Assembly: GCA_030248065.1 (NCBI GenBank)
Contig: JASAMV010008713.1
Location: 62,001-126,000 of the forward strand
Direction: 5' to 3'
Source: Rhynchonema sp. JSB1_4
Lineage: Eukaryota; Nematoda; Chromadorea; Monhysterida; Xyalidae
DNA length: 64,000 nt
Shown in pieces: positions 22,016 to 34,607 of the stretch. Position numbers and translations under genes: made by a program. The first letter of the stretch is position 1. Each line of letters starts with the position of its first letter. The notes beneath the pieces are model-generated. The model worked only from the letters and a program-made list of their open reading frames with translations, had not been told where the DNA came from and ran no database searches.

Positions 22016-22365
22016 AGGAAGGAAAGTCAAATTTCAGGCTGTCTTAGGATTTCAAATTTCCCCAACCAAAAGTCAAAAGTTTCCCAAAAGGCGGTGTGAC
22101 GCCACATTTTTGCTTTCTAACACACAGAATACGCGAAACCGTATGAACCATCAACCATATTCATGTACAGTGCCCTGCGTCAGCCTGTGACCAACTCACT
22201 TTTATCTCTTTTCAGGCTGACCTTCAGTCCACGTTATGGTACGGTGGCGTGAAACACTGTCGAATGCATTGAAGGAACCTGAAGCAAATAATGTGCAATA
22301 ATATTTAGCTGGGTTACACTGTACTGAATCAGGACTATAATATTGATAAAAAATACCAATGTTAT

Positions 22366-22500
22366 TGGTCAGACGGTATGGTGCTTTGAGGGCACGCCTT
22401 TGCGCAAGACCAGTGACGTGCGTTACGGGCCGAAACAGCAACGTGTCGCCGGTCTTGCGCAAAGGCGTGCCCTCAAAGCACCTTACCGTCTGCCCAAATT
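22366..22500. repeat. Hairpin with about 45-bp arms
   Basis: CAGACGGTATGGTGCTTTGA...GCGCAAGACC at about 22370-22412 is mirrored at about 22455-22497, with few mismatches and a loop of about 40 bases. The origin is unknown; it may be a small fold-back element. Confidence 0.75.
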
Positions 22501-23036
22501 CATCGTTGAGTAGCAGTGTGTGTGAATGAAGCCATGGCCTCAGTTGGTCTCAATGTGATGTCATAAACCGGTGTTGCAATATTTCGATTATCCATTTGAC
22601 CTGAGATTGTGCAGTGGCATATTACGTCGCTGCATTTTTTTTATGTACCTATACACTAAGTTTTTTGGAACTGGTCTTAGTTTTCGTACGGTATGCGGTC
22701 CAGTTTGTGTTGCAACATGATCGGAAGCGAGTTATTCCTCTTGAAAGTAGCTTGATTTTGGCTTGCATCAAGTTTAATGTATGTGCCAATAACCACAATT
22801 TATTTGGATGATTGCATTGTAGCCCTTTACACTTTATAATTGACTCACCACCATTATGTCAGAAGCATATTTCAGGCAATACACATTTCGCTGTTGTGTC
22901 AGTCGTCTTCGTAATTTATTTTGTTTTCGTTGTTATAGAAAAATAAAGTTCAGACAAATCAAATAACCGTCAGTTTTTATAGAACCAATTCAAATAATTC
23001 ATTCTTCGAATGTCCCTCCAACATCGCATGCATTTC

Positions 23037-23547
23037 TCAGCACCGACAATGTTGCGTTGGGGTGCGCAAGCTTTGATGCAATTCGGATCCCATCGCAAAT
23101 ACAGCCAGTCCCAAACATGTGGCAGTTGGAACCTGAGGCACGGGGTTGAGAACAAAATGACAGCATTTGTGATCCCCATTTGCTAAATAGCAGTTTGGAT
23201 TTGCCTCGCGCTTAATCTGGCTCATGTTCATGTCCTCAACCTACGTCGTTAAACCTTACTGCCATTATAATTCAAGGCTGCTTCATTTCACGATGGGAGT
23301 TGATGACTTGCGTTGACGACCACAACTAACCAATAATCTTGCTGTCGTGCCTATCATAACATCAGCTGTATCTGTGTGGTTTCGATTTTCAGCAAAGCTC
23401 AACGCTTTCATTCTGCCAAAAAAAAGTGTTGTGGACCAGCGTGGTAACAACAACCAAAAAATCCACCTACCCGCTGTAGACAAGCACTGCAAGCACAATA
23501 GTCAATAGTACAAATACACGAGATTGATTCCACGTGAAAACATTCAT
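23037..23547 (-). CDS. Predicted secreted cysteine-rich peptide precursor
   Basis: No family recognised. Three exons (23547-23471, 23412-23331, 23240-23037) join in phase to a 120-residue protein. Residues 1-25 are a clear signal sequence (hydrophobic run VFVLLTIVLAVLVY). A hydrophilic pro-region ends QIKR, a dibasic cleavage site, followed by about 56 residues with six cysteines in the order C-(8)-CC-(14)-C-(23)-C-(1)-C, the last being the final residue. This layout fits a prohormone or another small secreted disulfide-rich peptide. A minus-strand AATAAA lies at about 22914. The exons are short and unsupported by homology, so the model could be wrong. Confidence 0.45.
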
Positions 23548-23841
23548 ATTTTGTTATTTGCCGTCATTTTTTGCCCGGGTGCGATATTTTTTTGACAAAC
23601 AGTAGTCGCTGCTGTAAAATAACAGACTGCCTGTGCCTGCTGTCATTATGCACAACAGGTCATAATCCGCTTTCATGCATACAGAATATGCTGCTTTAAC
23701 CGGTAGTTTCAGTTTCAGAAAAAAAACATTATCACCGGAAAATCACTCGTAATAATAAAGGCCGGATATGTTCAAGTGCAATAACACTACGGACAAACGT
23801 TTTGTTGGCCGGACATTTGATACAAGCTCAAAGGACATTTC

Positions 23842-26800
23842 TCACAGTGTGCGTATATTGTTGTGCATTTTGTAGTATACATAGTCTTTGTGCTCCTGGT
23901 CGGAGTCTGGCCCTGGCTCTGCCACATTCAGCATGAGCGCGATTTCCGACCAGAAGTAGGTGGCTCGTGGGTAGAAGTCCTTACAGCACGACGGTTGCGT
24001 GTTGAAACTGAGGTACGCCGCGTTCACACGGCCGTCGGCTTGCAGCTCAAGGGGAGACCAGTCGATGGGCAAACAGGATGCTGCTGGGTCACTGAAAAGG
24101 CACGAAGAAGTTGATCTTGTGGAAGAAGAACCTCGTGATCGGATCGAGACTGTCTTGGTCACGTGCCCACAATAGAAAACAATTATGAAATCTGCTGCGT
24201 GTCTTTGGTCACCGGTTTCGACCTGGTCTCGCAAACGGGCGGTGCACCAGGTCATCGTCAGTGCCATTTCACCTGGTGAACGAAAGATCAACACGAGCTG
24301 GTTTCATGCACGCGTGTTCTACTTAGGCATATACTGTAGGACATAGTGCTTGGTGAAATTCCGATCCGACCCATTATTCTCGTTTATGATTACCCACGCG
24401 TCTGTTCAAATGCTCAAGATGGCAACTCAAAGCCATACACACAGCAACGCACCCATTTTTGACGAAACTGGTGATCATTTTGCCAAAGCAGTCGGCCACT
24501 TGGTAATCGGCAGTGTTGGCCACAAACTTGCCACATCCACGACCAAACGTGCCTGGTTGGGCCATCAGGTACTGTTGGTCGTCGGCGTGTTGCACACCTG
24601 AGACAATGGCAAGTAGCATTTATGTTCACTTTTATTGCATTCAGGGAATTGTGTGAGACATCTTGGGCGGTGTCAGTACCTTGCTCACGTGACTTGTCGA
24701 AAATTAAGGATGTTCCAAGATTTACTGATGCCACTAATTTCAACAGCCGCGTGAATGTTTCAAGGTATATGTTTACATTAGCTGTCGGGGAACAATTTTC
24801 ACCTTGCCAAAGATAGTGGCATTGGTAAATCTCGAAATTTTAAGTGGCCGAAACTTGAAAGTGTCACGTGACCAATCCGATACTGATCCGATCACCAAGT
24901 CTGATAGCGGTTTGATTTTCTCTTGCGTTGCATTCAGTAGTGAAACATCACGTGGTACCTCTCCATGGCGATTTGCATCGATCGTTGACAGCCACATGAT
25001 CGAACGAGTACAAGTAGACGTTGCTGCCGTGCTTGGCGCGTGCCGCTGCCTCTTGGTATGCGGGTGCGAAGAACACACTGTCGGACTCCAGCTGAATGAA
25101 CATTGAATGAATGATGGGTGCACCAGATCATCATCAGTGCGAATGCACCATCTGTATGGTTCAATAAACGCAAATGCAAAGGTTTGCATACAGTATATAT
25201 GTATTATACAAATTGCAGTGAGTATGAGTATGTATATGTGTGACAGGGCTTGTCAATGGCAATACTACATGGTACATATGGGTATGAAAACAAGTAAACA
25301 TGCATCTGCGTTGCAGTGCGAGACCATGGTAAATCTAGCGTAAACAACTGTGATGAGTTACTGATGCGAGGACACAAGAAGGTGCAAATGCACCAGATGG
25401 CCACGTGATCCCATAGAAAGACAAAAGGACTCTCCCTCGCAGTACCTTCACATACTGCCTGTACCAATGCATGTGATCCTGTTGAGCGTTGTTGTCATCA
25501 TCGTACAGCAGTCTGGCCATTTTCGAAGTCAGTGAGTTGACGGGCAGGTCATACAACGACAAAGTATGGTTGATGGCTGACAACAGGTCGTCACGAGTGA
25601 ATGACTCGTAATACGGACTCGTGTATGGGTCGGTCGACTGTTGTTTCATTTGACGCACCTTCTCGGGCACTGAAAGTCGTAAAAGAAAGCTCATCCCACT
25701 TTTTATTTTGTTTTTGGACAGGCGAACGCATTTCAGTCAGGATGTCAAGCATTCTTGTTGTCATGTCAGTGTACAACGTCTTGTGATAGACAAATTACAA
25801 GAAAAAAGTCTTTCTCAGAGAAGGAACCAACGCAGGAACAATGAATGTTCATCGTGATTGACTCCGATCATGAAATTCTGTTTCGATCCGACCTTGAGTT
25901 GAGCGTCAATGAATTCCTCTGATGCCGCCGGACGCCAGTACATCTCGACTCCAGACTGCAAATTGAAATCGTCTTGGTGAATGGTTTCTATCAAAAAGGT
26001 ACGGTTTTATCCGTTGCGGCTGGCAACATCCAGGCTTTCTGTAAAAATAAAACGATGATGAAATAATGATGAAAGGTCGCCCACTGAAAAACAAGAATCG
26101 CAAATCTCTCTAAACATAATCATGCCATGCCATTTGCGAAAATTGTCGCTAATGCAAGTGCATCAAGTCTAAGACGATGCAGGCACCTTCCTATATTATA
26201 ACTCATTGGACATCCATGCAATGCCCAGGTGTACTTTGACGCCTTGTTTTTGACGACTTTTTCAGTTTGTTTCAAGCACGGCTCCTGTCCTGATCAGCAA
26301 AGACAGGTGCACTCAGCAATCGACAACGCACGCACTCTTTAATGATCTTGATCCAAAAGCGGTTGAAAAAAATTCTCTCCAAAGCCATTGCCCGAGTGTT
26401 AACAATAACAGCACCCAAGCACATACCGAAGCAGCGATGACCTCAAAATCGGTTTTATCCCGTGCGCATTGCAACACTTTCTCGGCGTCCCCTTCCTGCC
26501 AGTCCCCGCATCCTAATTGATTCGTGAATTCCATCGAAGTGTCAACAGCCACACTTGTATTGGTGCTGGATGGAAGCAGCACTGAACCGGACTGGAAAAT
26601 GCCCTGCTGTACCAAGTCTGAAATGAAACAAGTGCATAGACTTCCAGTTTAACACACAGCGGTGTGTTTATCATCCCCTCATGATTGAGTCAAAACTTCC
26701 TTTTTTGTACTCGAATTGTTGGTTTCAGTGTGCCTCTGCATTTTGATTGATGTGCGCCAAATGAGCGGCATAACAGCAACATGGACTCTCTGTCGAACAC

Positions 26801-28345
26801 AGCCAGCCATTTAGGTTTACCAGATTCATCAGTGCCAAATCACCAACCGGTCACTCCCGGATACAACATAACGGTGGACGCAGCATGTGCGCCGGTGCTC
26901 ACACCGTACAACGTCACACGATTCGCATCACCACCGAATGCTGCTATCTCGGTTCGCACCCATTTCAGAGCCATCACAATGTCCATCAATCCGAAGTTGC
27001 CTGATTTAGGAAGGTGACACTGACATGAGATTGAGGTTTCAATATCTAAACAATTGCTTAAGTCGCTATGGAATTCAAGCTTAACTTCAAAAAATGTTGA
27101 TACTGGCCGTAGTTGTTAGATCATCGGTCCAGAATAACAATCTTCTGCCAGATGGATAGTCTGATAAAAACAATAGTGAACTATCCATGTAACATCATAT
27201 CCAACCAGGCAGCTCCTTATCTCCAGCGGTTAGGAATCCGAAGGCGCCCAATCGATAATTGAGCGTGACCACAACGACACCCCTGGATGCGAGATTGTTG
27301 ACGACCCCCATAGCCGGGAACATGTCTGCGCCGCCCGACACGTACCCACCACCGTGGATCATCACCATCACGGTCAGCTCGGTTGAGTTCAGCTGCAATC
27401 GATCTTTATCTTCATTATTATGTCGAAATGGGCAACCAAACCATGCCACTTCACATCATGCAATCACAATGTGAACTGTGAGGGAATGTGCTTGTTTGTT
27501 GCCTGACTCGACCTGCTTTCCCAGGCCAGCGGAGCACCAGTTCATCGTCAGTGCGATATCCACCAGATGACCATAATTCCCCGAATATACAGCTGAGCGA
27601 GCTCCACCAACATGCTCGCGGGAACATTTTCTGTTTGTGCAACGCCGAAAATTTATCACATCCAGTGCGCCGCAAAGCAGAACTAGCGCTACACTGTGAA
27701 TTCGAGAAGAGAATTGTGCACCATGCACATTTTGGTCAGATAATGAACTAAGTAACCTTCGGTGTGAACACATTCAAATAGAGGCAGTCCTCGCTGGTCG
27801 CATAGAACTGGCCGAGTTCGTTCTTCGATGGCTGAAAACAATCATACTTGCTAGCATTTATGTACGCTAACAACACAATGAAACATCGACCAACCAGCTG
27901 CGAGCATCGTGCTTTGATCTTTGTGCCATCCAACGTTCCATTCCAAGGTTCAACTTCGACCGGATACTCCCATCTCAACTCGTCCACTGGTGGTTGTGCA
28001 TACGGCACACCGAAGAATGAGTGCACAACAACACCACTGCGGCTGGGGATTAGAAGACCGCGGATCGAACCTGAGATATGACTGGGGCTAGTGCATGCTC
28101 ACCATTTTCGAAACGTTCTCTCACCGGAGACGCAATATGAAAAAGTACCGGAATTTGTGTTCAAAACGGTACACACCTTTCTCCGTCTCCACCATGCATT
28201 GCTGTTGTTGCTGCTGCTGTGTTTGTGGTGCGGTGTTGATCAGATAAGTCGGACGGTAATACGACCGATACTGGACGTAAGTTGAGCCGGAATCCAACGC
28301 GATTAATAAAATGCAGCAAATGGCAAATAGGCGGATCATCGTCAT
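23842..28345 (-). CDS. Secreted type-B carboxylesterase (cholinesterase-like family)
   Basis: This family hydrolyses carboxylic esters. Eleven exons join in phase to 608 residues: 28345-28177, 28070-27895, 27831-27757, 27392-27206, 27000-26848, 26617-26427, 25955-25832, 25669-25446, 25091-24959, 24597-24453 and 24091-23842. An N-terminal signal ([19 protein letters not shown]) and a Gln-rich stretch come first. Family blocks follow: [21 protein letters not shown], oxyanion-hole HGGG (from H153), NYRLGAFGF, and nucleophile elbow GVSTG (S237) where GESAG is usual. Then come [15 protein letters not shown] (E353, acid) and GVQHADD (H481). The full triad is present, so an active enzyme is likely, unlike neuroligins. 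There is no GPI or membrane tail. Substrate unknown. Confidence 0.93.
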
Positions 28346-29027
28346 TCTTTCAGAGATGTCGAAAACCATATCATATAGTCTGACACTGTCAAAATGTATG
28401 CGCACTGTCGTCAGAGAGTTGAGCGTCCCAAAATTAATCGGATCAAGTTTTTGATGTCGGTGCTTAGTCAGACGCGGAAGAGGCGTGCGTAAGACCACTT
28501 GAACGAAATGAAAAAACGCAGTTTTTGTGCACTTTGTTTACACGCGGATCGCCCGCCGGCAGCACTCAAGAATGTAAGCAACAGCACAGAACACTGTCAC
28601 TTTGTGGTGGTGCACACACCGGTACAGAAATATTGCGCCATCATTGTAGAATTGTAAATAAATCAACAAACAAATATTGGGAGGCAATATTCGCCCTCAG
28701 TATTTGAACGCTTGATTTTTCCGGCGATTACCATAAATGGTCGAAAAAATATAGGGGACTTTCCTTACAAACATTCAACAGTTGGCAAGAATTTTTTTAA
28801 TAAAGCCTTTATTCAGACATTTTATACGTTATCGCAAACTACATGTACAGATTATGACAGAGCGTAATTTCATGTGAAACTGTCAGAAGACAGGATTAAT
28901 ATCCCGATTGCGCATATATTGGTATTGATATACAACTGGACAATCCAATGAGTGATGACAGAGGATAATGAAATCACAAAATGGCGTTGTAACATTTGTT
29001 TTGCAAAAATGTTTATGCGTAATTGTT

Positions 29028-30895
29028 TCAGTAACTGCGACGTCTTGGTGCGGCACTTCGTCCCCTCGGATGTCCGGACACGGCTCTGTGATTGTTCTGG
29101 TGTCTGTTATAATTCGACGTTGCCCCGCGTTGTCGTTCGTTCGTATGCGAGTTGATCTGACGTGGACCTTTCTTTTCGTCGAATTTTTCGTCCTGGAATG
29201 GGAATTGTTTGGCATCTCAGACAAGCAGCCTACATATACAGTATGTAAATATCAACCAACATGTGAGCTAATATCAAACTTAGTGATCGGATCGATTCCC
29301 AGTACACTACATAACAGCTAGTCCACAACTACTACACTAGAACAAAATTTTGGAAATTCCGCCGGTATGTCATTCTAACTTCAAAAATGTCGGCTACCAC
29401 TAATTGGTTTATCAGTTCCACATACAAGGTATAGAACCAGTTTAGCTTTATCGTAACCACTCTCTGTTGACGAGTGTCATCCAGAGTCCAATTTCTTGTT
29501 CTTAAAGCAGCATTCCCAGTAACATCGCTGTTTTTTACTCCTTGAAGAATAAGGTGCTCCAACACAGGTATATGGCAAAAGGAAGATCGCATCCGGTTCA
29601 ATTCGGTCACCAAGTTTGTACCATTCTTGAAGACCACGGCGAACTAGACATTGCTTATCAACGCTGATAGTTTGTTGCGAAAAAATATTATTTTCCATCT
29701 AATTATGCTAACCTCCCACATATCACCCAAATGCGGTCGGTAGTTGTTCGATTTCAGGTAGATTTTCTGTGATTCGTTCGATTCGAGGTTCTGCGGATCG
29801 TAGTACTTGACGCCTGTACCCTTGTTCCAGTTGGGATTCGGTCTTGTGCCGTACTGCACGTGTCGGAAACGGTCATGGGACGCCACGTATTTGCCGCCGT
29901 CCTGCGGGGTCACGTGGTGGATTACTTTGTAAAAATAATGCAGTCAAAATTGGTCAGATGGGTTTGTTTCAGAATCACCCAATGCAGTTTTTACCGACGT
30001 AGATTATGCCATGGCGGTGGTGGTCAGTATGAGGCAATGCAAAGAACCTTGGCGCACTCTGTCTCGTCTATGTGTTGTATATTGAACCGTCACATGGTTC
30101 ATCCCTCGGTTTCGACCAAACCGCTCGCCAAGCTTGATATCACTTAGAAAGAGGATCAGAAGAGGATCAGTCTTTTGTTTGTCAGCAAAATGGGCAGCAA
30201 AAGTTTTACAATTTGCTATCAACTTTCAACCCGCACGCGTGCCGCATTGTTTGCATTGTACTAACCGCAAACCAAACGTTTCAAAAACTTTTCCAGATCT
30301 CCACAGACTTACATTCAAATCCACAAAATGTCTGTGTTCATTGCCCTCAAAGTCGTATATTTTGTTCACCGCCCCCGACGTCATGTTGAGTGTTTTCGAC
30401 AGATGATCCAGAAAGGTGATCCAGTTTTTGAATTGCTTCCGATTGACTGTGATTGGGGTGCCCTTGATAATGCAAAATTCGGTTCAGAATTTCATGTTGT
30501 AAAAGAATAAATTTGTTGAGAATAAATTGTACAACAATTTGCTAAAACTCACGGAATCGTACTCATCGCCGTTTTTGAACACCAAAATTCGAAATATCGA
30601 TCTGTAGCCTTGAGCCCCATCGATCGATGTGCCTCGCGGTCTGTCGCTGCCCGGCACGTGGTGCCTGAAACATCAATGACTTTGCTGGATGTGAAATAAT
30701 GACGCTGATTGTGGAACCAGTTACTCAGAGCGATTCATTTTGCAGAAGTTCATCGTAGTGAGGATCGACTTGATCACTTTCGACACCAAGCTATCGCATA
30801 AAACTAACTGACCGTCTCGAGCTGTGTCCGGCCCTGGTTGACTGCGTGTGTCCACGACGTGGCGTCTCGTCATCGCTGCTGCCACAATTGCCCAT
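29028..30895 (-). CDS. Doublecortin-domain protein with myristoylation-type N-terminus
   Basis: Doublecortin (DCX) domains bind microtubules. Exons 30895-30813, 30664-30553, 30462-30313, 29901-29713 and 29643-29539 join in phase. The start MGNCGSSDD fits an N-myristoylation signal plus palmitoylatable Cys4. DCX domain 1: RILVFKNGDEYDS, ITVNRKQFKNWITFLDHL, GAVNKIYDFEG and GGKYVASHDRFRHVQYG. Domain 2 starts AVVFKNGTNL...LEHLILQG, but its second half is not visible. The next exon that fits (29192-29028, phase 0) is a basic, disordered tail ending RRRSY. Either domain 2 is truncated or an exon was missed. It resembles neither a kinase-bearing DCLK nor a repeat-rich RP1; the exact orthologue is unclear. 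Confidence 0.82.
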
Positions 30896-31674
30896 AGTTG
30901 GATCAATGAATAGATACAATTTATGTCAAATTTTTGCTGAATGGATGTCTTTTCACGACTGGCAGATTTTTTAAATCAGTTGTGTCCATGGCACTTGTCA
31001 CTCAGCTTTAGGTCAGACATTGTGTTTTGTTTGATGCCAAGACCACCGTTGCTAAGTAGCAGGACCGGTGTGACCGAGTGTCTTCACTTTAGAAGCAGTT
31101 GTTGCTTTGTTGGGCTCCCGAAATACACCAGGATGTTGCTATGTATACCTACATACCGCGCCCAATAACACCAAACTGCAACTAATCGATTTTCAATTGT
31201 TTTCATGCTCACAAACCGACTAACGTGTTTGGTTCATTAGCGCTCTGAGACATTTTAGTGTGTATTTGGGACCGTAATAAAAAATCTTCCATCCCTATAA
31301 CGACTGAATGCCATTTTATCACAGGGATAACAAAAAATGTTTTTCAAATCATCGTATGTTAGTTTAAGCACATCTTAAAGCGATTTTAGAGATCAAGAGA
31401 TGCAGACGAGATTGTGAAGCAATAGAAAAATCTCAAATCTACATAAGGTAGCAGTGAGTAGATCATTAGAATTTGGATCTGGGATGAATGTAAAGAAAGA
31501 AAAAATTAATAACTCAATGTGCATATACTGTAAGTTTAATTTTAGTTCGAGTCTATCAAATAAATAAATTTAAAATCGTAATGTGGCGGAACGATGCTCA
31601 CAGCGCAATGGCTTTAAAACACATCATGCGAATGATTGTGATGTTTCTGGTCCAAACGTAGGCCGTGTGATGTT

Positions 31675-34607
31675 TCACCGATTGACGGCAGTTGTTCTGA
31701 CCATGATGTGTTGGTCGTGCAATCCGCGATGTTCACAGTCGGAGCACAGATAGTAGTCGACGCACACAGTACATTTGAACCAAACGCCTCTGCCCGCCTC
31801 GCCCTGACATTCGACACAGTACCGAATATTTGGCACTGGCACTGCAGCGATGTTGTTGGTGGCGAGAGACACCGGCGACAGGTCCGACCCGGGCTCGTCG
31901 TTCGGGATACACGTGGCTGACGAGCCGGGGCGATCCACCGACGGCTGACCGTAATGTGGCGAGTCGATGTTGTGCTGCTGGACGGTGGCGTCCTGCTCCT
32001 CGTCAGTTTCGGCCACCGCGCTTGCACCGAACAACGATTTGTGGTGCGCCTGGCAGAGTGAATTGGCTTTGAGTCAGAAATGGACAACAGAAACATCATT
32101 GGGCTAGCTATGCCACACTCGCAATTCAGAAAAAACGTGAATTGTCTGGACGGTACACCAAGCTACGCGATGGCTGAAAAATCAGGATACCAACAGCCGG
32201 ATACCAGGCAGAGGGGCCAGTCCACCAACTTTTACGTGAATAGATCGGGATATCCGAATCTTCAGAGCAGTGATTTGTTGGAGATTAAGGCTGCGGTTAC
32301 ACTCGCTCCGCGGAACTGAAGGAACAAGTGGAGAAACGATCGTTTCCGTTGATAGCGTTGTGTTTGCCAGACTAATCATCAGCAGTGCATGGCAGCAAGT
32401 AACAATGTATCCATCTATGAATTTTTTCGTATTGAACATGTGCGGCTGAAGCACAACGACTGTTTCTCCACCTTGTTTGTACTGTAGTCGGTGGAGGAAT
32501 TCGTGTTTTCGCGGCGAGCCCTATTGGTTGCATGAGCGGCTCGTGTGAGACAAGCTCGTCTACGGTGCTGGTCCTATTTGAGCCAAGCCCTTGTCAGTGG
32601 CCGGTGGCAATCGTTCCTTCAGTTCATCCGCGGCATGAGTATCACCGCACCAACCTTGAGATGTCTGAAACTGCTCGTGCTGGTGGGGGCATTGCGCCCG
32701 AGCGGTGTGAATCTGGACAAAACCACCGGTGGTTCAAAGGCCCCAACACCACCGTGATTGTAGTCGGCTGAATGGATACGTCGTCCAGCGGCACTGCGAC
32801 TCGATGGCAAAGGGGGCTGACCGGTCGAATCACGTTCTGCAACAAACCATACGCATCCGTTTGGGGGAAGGGGATAGATCCGAGTCACTTCTGACAAGTC
32901 ATTTGCAGATTGTCCGTTTTTCGTTCAGACAGACAGACGGTTTGATAGCGCTACAACCAGCTGTCTATGCGACCGACAATCGGCCCTGTAGACAATCGCA
33001 AGATTCGACGGTGCAGCATCTATGTACTTCGCTGGCATCCCGGCCCGATCAGGTCATCCGACAACACTAATTTTTATGCGGCCATTTTTATACTTTTATT
33101 TTTTACTAGTCGGGATCCGTGCCTACGGCCCGGCTACAGCGCCGCGCCGTGCCGTGCCCCCCCCCCGAAGAACCGTTAAGCTGGAGTTATACTTGTCCAT
33201 TTTGGGCTTGTAGACAATGAGGACAAATTTTTGTTTGAATCATATTTTGTAATAGCTTTCGAGCACTAATTTCGACCAGCGTAAAAGTTGTTCATTTGGT
33301 GCAGGGGAACAACTTTTACGCTGGTCGAAATTAGTGATCCAACGCTATCACAAAATATGATTCAAACAAAAATTTGTCCTCATTGTCTACAAGCCCAAAA
33401 TGGACATGTATAACTCCAGCTTTAGCATACCCAAAGCTACCCATGAAAATTGACCCGTCCGCCCTTCCGAGGGAGGGGGCCACACACATACATACGTGTT
33501 CCTGTTTTAGTAGTGTAGATTCCCACATAAAAAATCACGTAGTTGGGACCCGGCGGTTTGATGCGGTTGCCGAAAAATGCACAATCACATATATCGGACA
33601 GCGGTTTGCACTGACAAGGATACGAATCAGACGCAAAGGGGGTTAACCTCGCTTTGCAATCAAACTGTGCTCCACACCCCAATTATCGCACCTCTGATGT
33701 ATATCCTGAGCGTGTTGTCTGTTGTGTTGTTGATTGCCACTCGCAGTTCGTCGTCCGATGAGAACACCACGTAATCGCCATCGTCGTCTAAAACGTTCTT
33801 CTGATCTTTGATTAAAAAAATTTGTGCTCAACTACAACGATCGCGATTTGTACAGATTTGAAACTCATATTCTACAAATCGTATACTCGGTGTCTGATCG
33901 TACTGCATTGTACTAATGTCGTCAACACAAGTCGTCGGTGCTGGGAGTCGACGCAATGACTCCTCAAATGGGCGCAATAACGTGCATTGCGTTACCGGCA
34001 TCTGTGTTATGTAGCTATGGGGGCACATGCAGGAAAACCACAAACAAATTAACCAAAAACTAAAATAACAAAAACAACTTTCCCACCATTTTAGAGGTAA
34101 AATGGGTGATTTTTATGGTTTCGAAAATTAAACCCCAAAAAGAACCAACCCCAAATCAAGATACCGTCAATTAGTACCCCCCCTCCCCCCCCCCCACCGA
34201 CACCACTGTAGCTATGTATGTATAGCACAAATACCTGAATTATTGGCGTCGCCACCGCCTGTGTTATCCCTTCTTCTATACTAACCTTTCCAGCAGAGAT
34301 GCATGTCATTCAAATTGAGTCCGTTGTAAACACCCCTGATGCGATCTACCAACAGTTTATAGAGTCCCGTCTGTGTGTTCGTGTGACCCGACGAGCCCGA
34401 CGGTGCACCGGTGTTCGTCAGTGTTTGTCGGTGGTGGTGGTCGGCAAAATAGGAGGGACCGGACGTGTGATGGTTGCCCATTATGTTCATGTTGGACTGA
34501 CATCGGGACAACAGCTCCTCGGGACGAAACATGAACCGACGAATCTCGGTGTTCATACCCGAGCCGAGGTAGACCTTGACGGAAACCGGCATGTTTGATG
34601 CCACCAT
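31675..34607 (-). CDS. SQSTM1: p62/SQSTM1-like PB1-ZZ protein
   Basis: p62 is a selective-autophagy and signalling scaffold. Exons 34607-34286, 33787-33692 and 32066-31675 join in phase to 269 residues. The PB1 domain spans exons 1-2: SVKVYLGSG and EIRRFMF (basic cluster), LLVDRI, then DDDGDYVVFSSDDEL (acidic OPCA motif) and LRIYIR. Exon 1 carries an unusual Asn/His/Ser/Thr-rich insert (NIMGNHHTSGPSYFADHHH). The ZZ zinc finger is near the C-terminus: CVECQGEAGRGVWFKCTVC, YYLCSDCEHRGLHDQH. The reading frame stops nine residues after the finger, so the LIR and UBA parts of vertebrate p62 are not seen. A GTCAGA at the last HIM codon could be a donor to unseen exons. The exon 3 acceptor is weak. 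Confidence 0.85.
32460..33075. other. GC-rich stretch in the p62-like intron, open in several frames
   Basis: Overlapping frames of 67-92 codons are open on both strands. The codon content would suit coding sequence better than the surrounding intron does, but no frame resembles a family I recognise. A missing p62 linker exon on the minus strand is possible. I could not confirm splice phases. Confidence 0.3.
33178..33422. repeat. Fold-back element with about 115-bp arms
   Basis: The left arm starts AGCTGGAGTTATACTTGTCC and the right arm ends GGACATGTATAACTCCAGCT. The arms match almost throughout, down to the inner TTTCGACCAGCGTAAAAGTTGTTC / GAACAACTTTTACGCTGGTCGAAA, with a loop of about 12 bases. 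Shorter relatives of the inner part occur near 9380, 24730, 41710, 42600 and 45370. It sits in an intron of the p62-like gene. Confidence 0.88.

Noticed and set aside
23842..25189. Idea that a motif reading like TDDxLVH at 10.4, 24.25, 25.1 and 27.5 kb marks a repeated exon
   Set aside because: It falls outside the phase-consistent esterase and WDR81 exons and is in a different frame from them; likely chance or intronic similarity near acceptors.
23842..28345. Neuroligin as identity of the esterase gene
   Set aside because: Neuroligins lack the catalytic serine and carry a C-terminal membrane span; here Ser-Glu-His are all present and there is no membrane segment.
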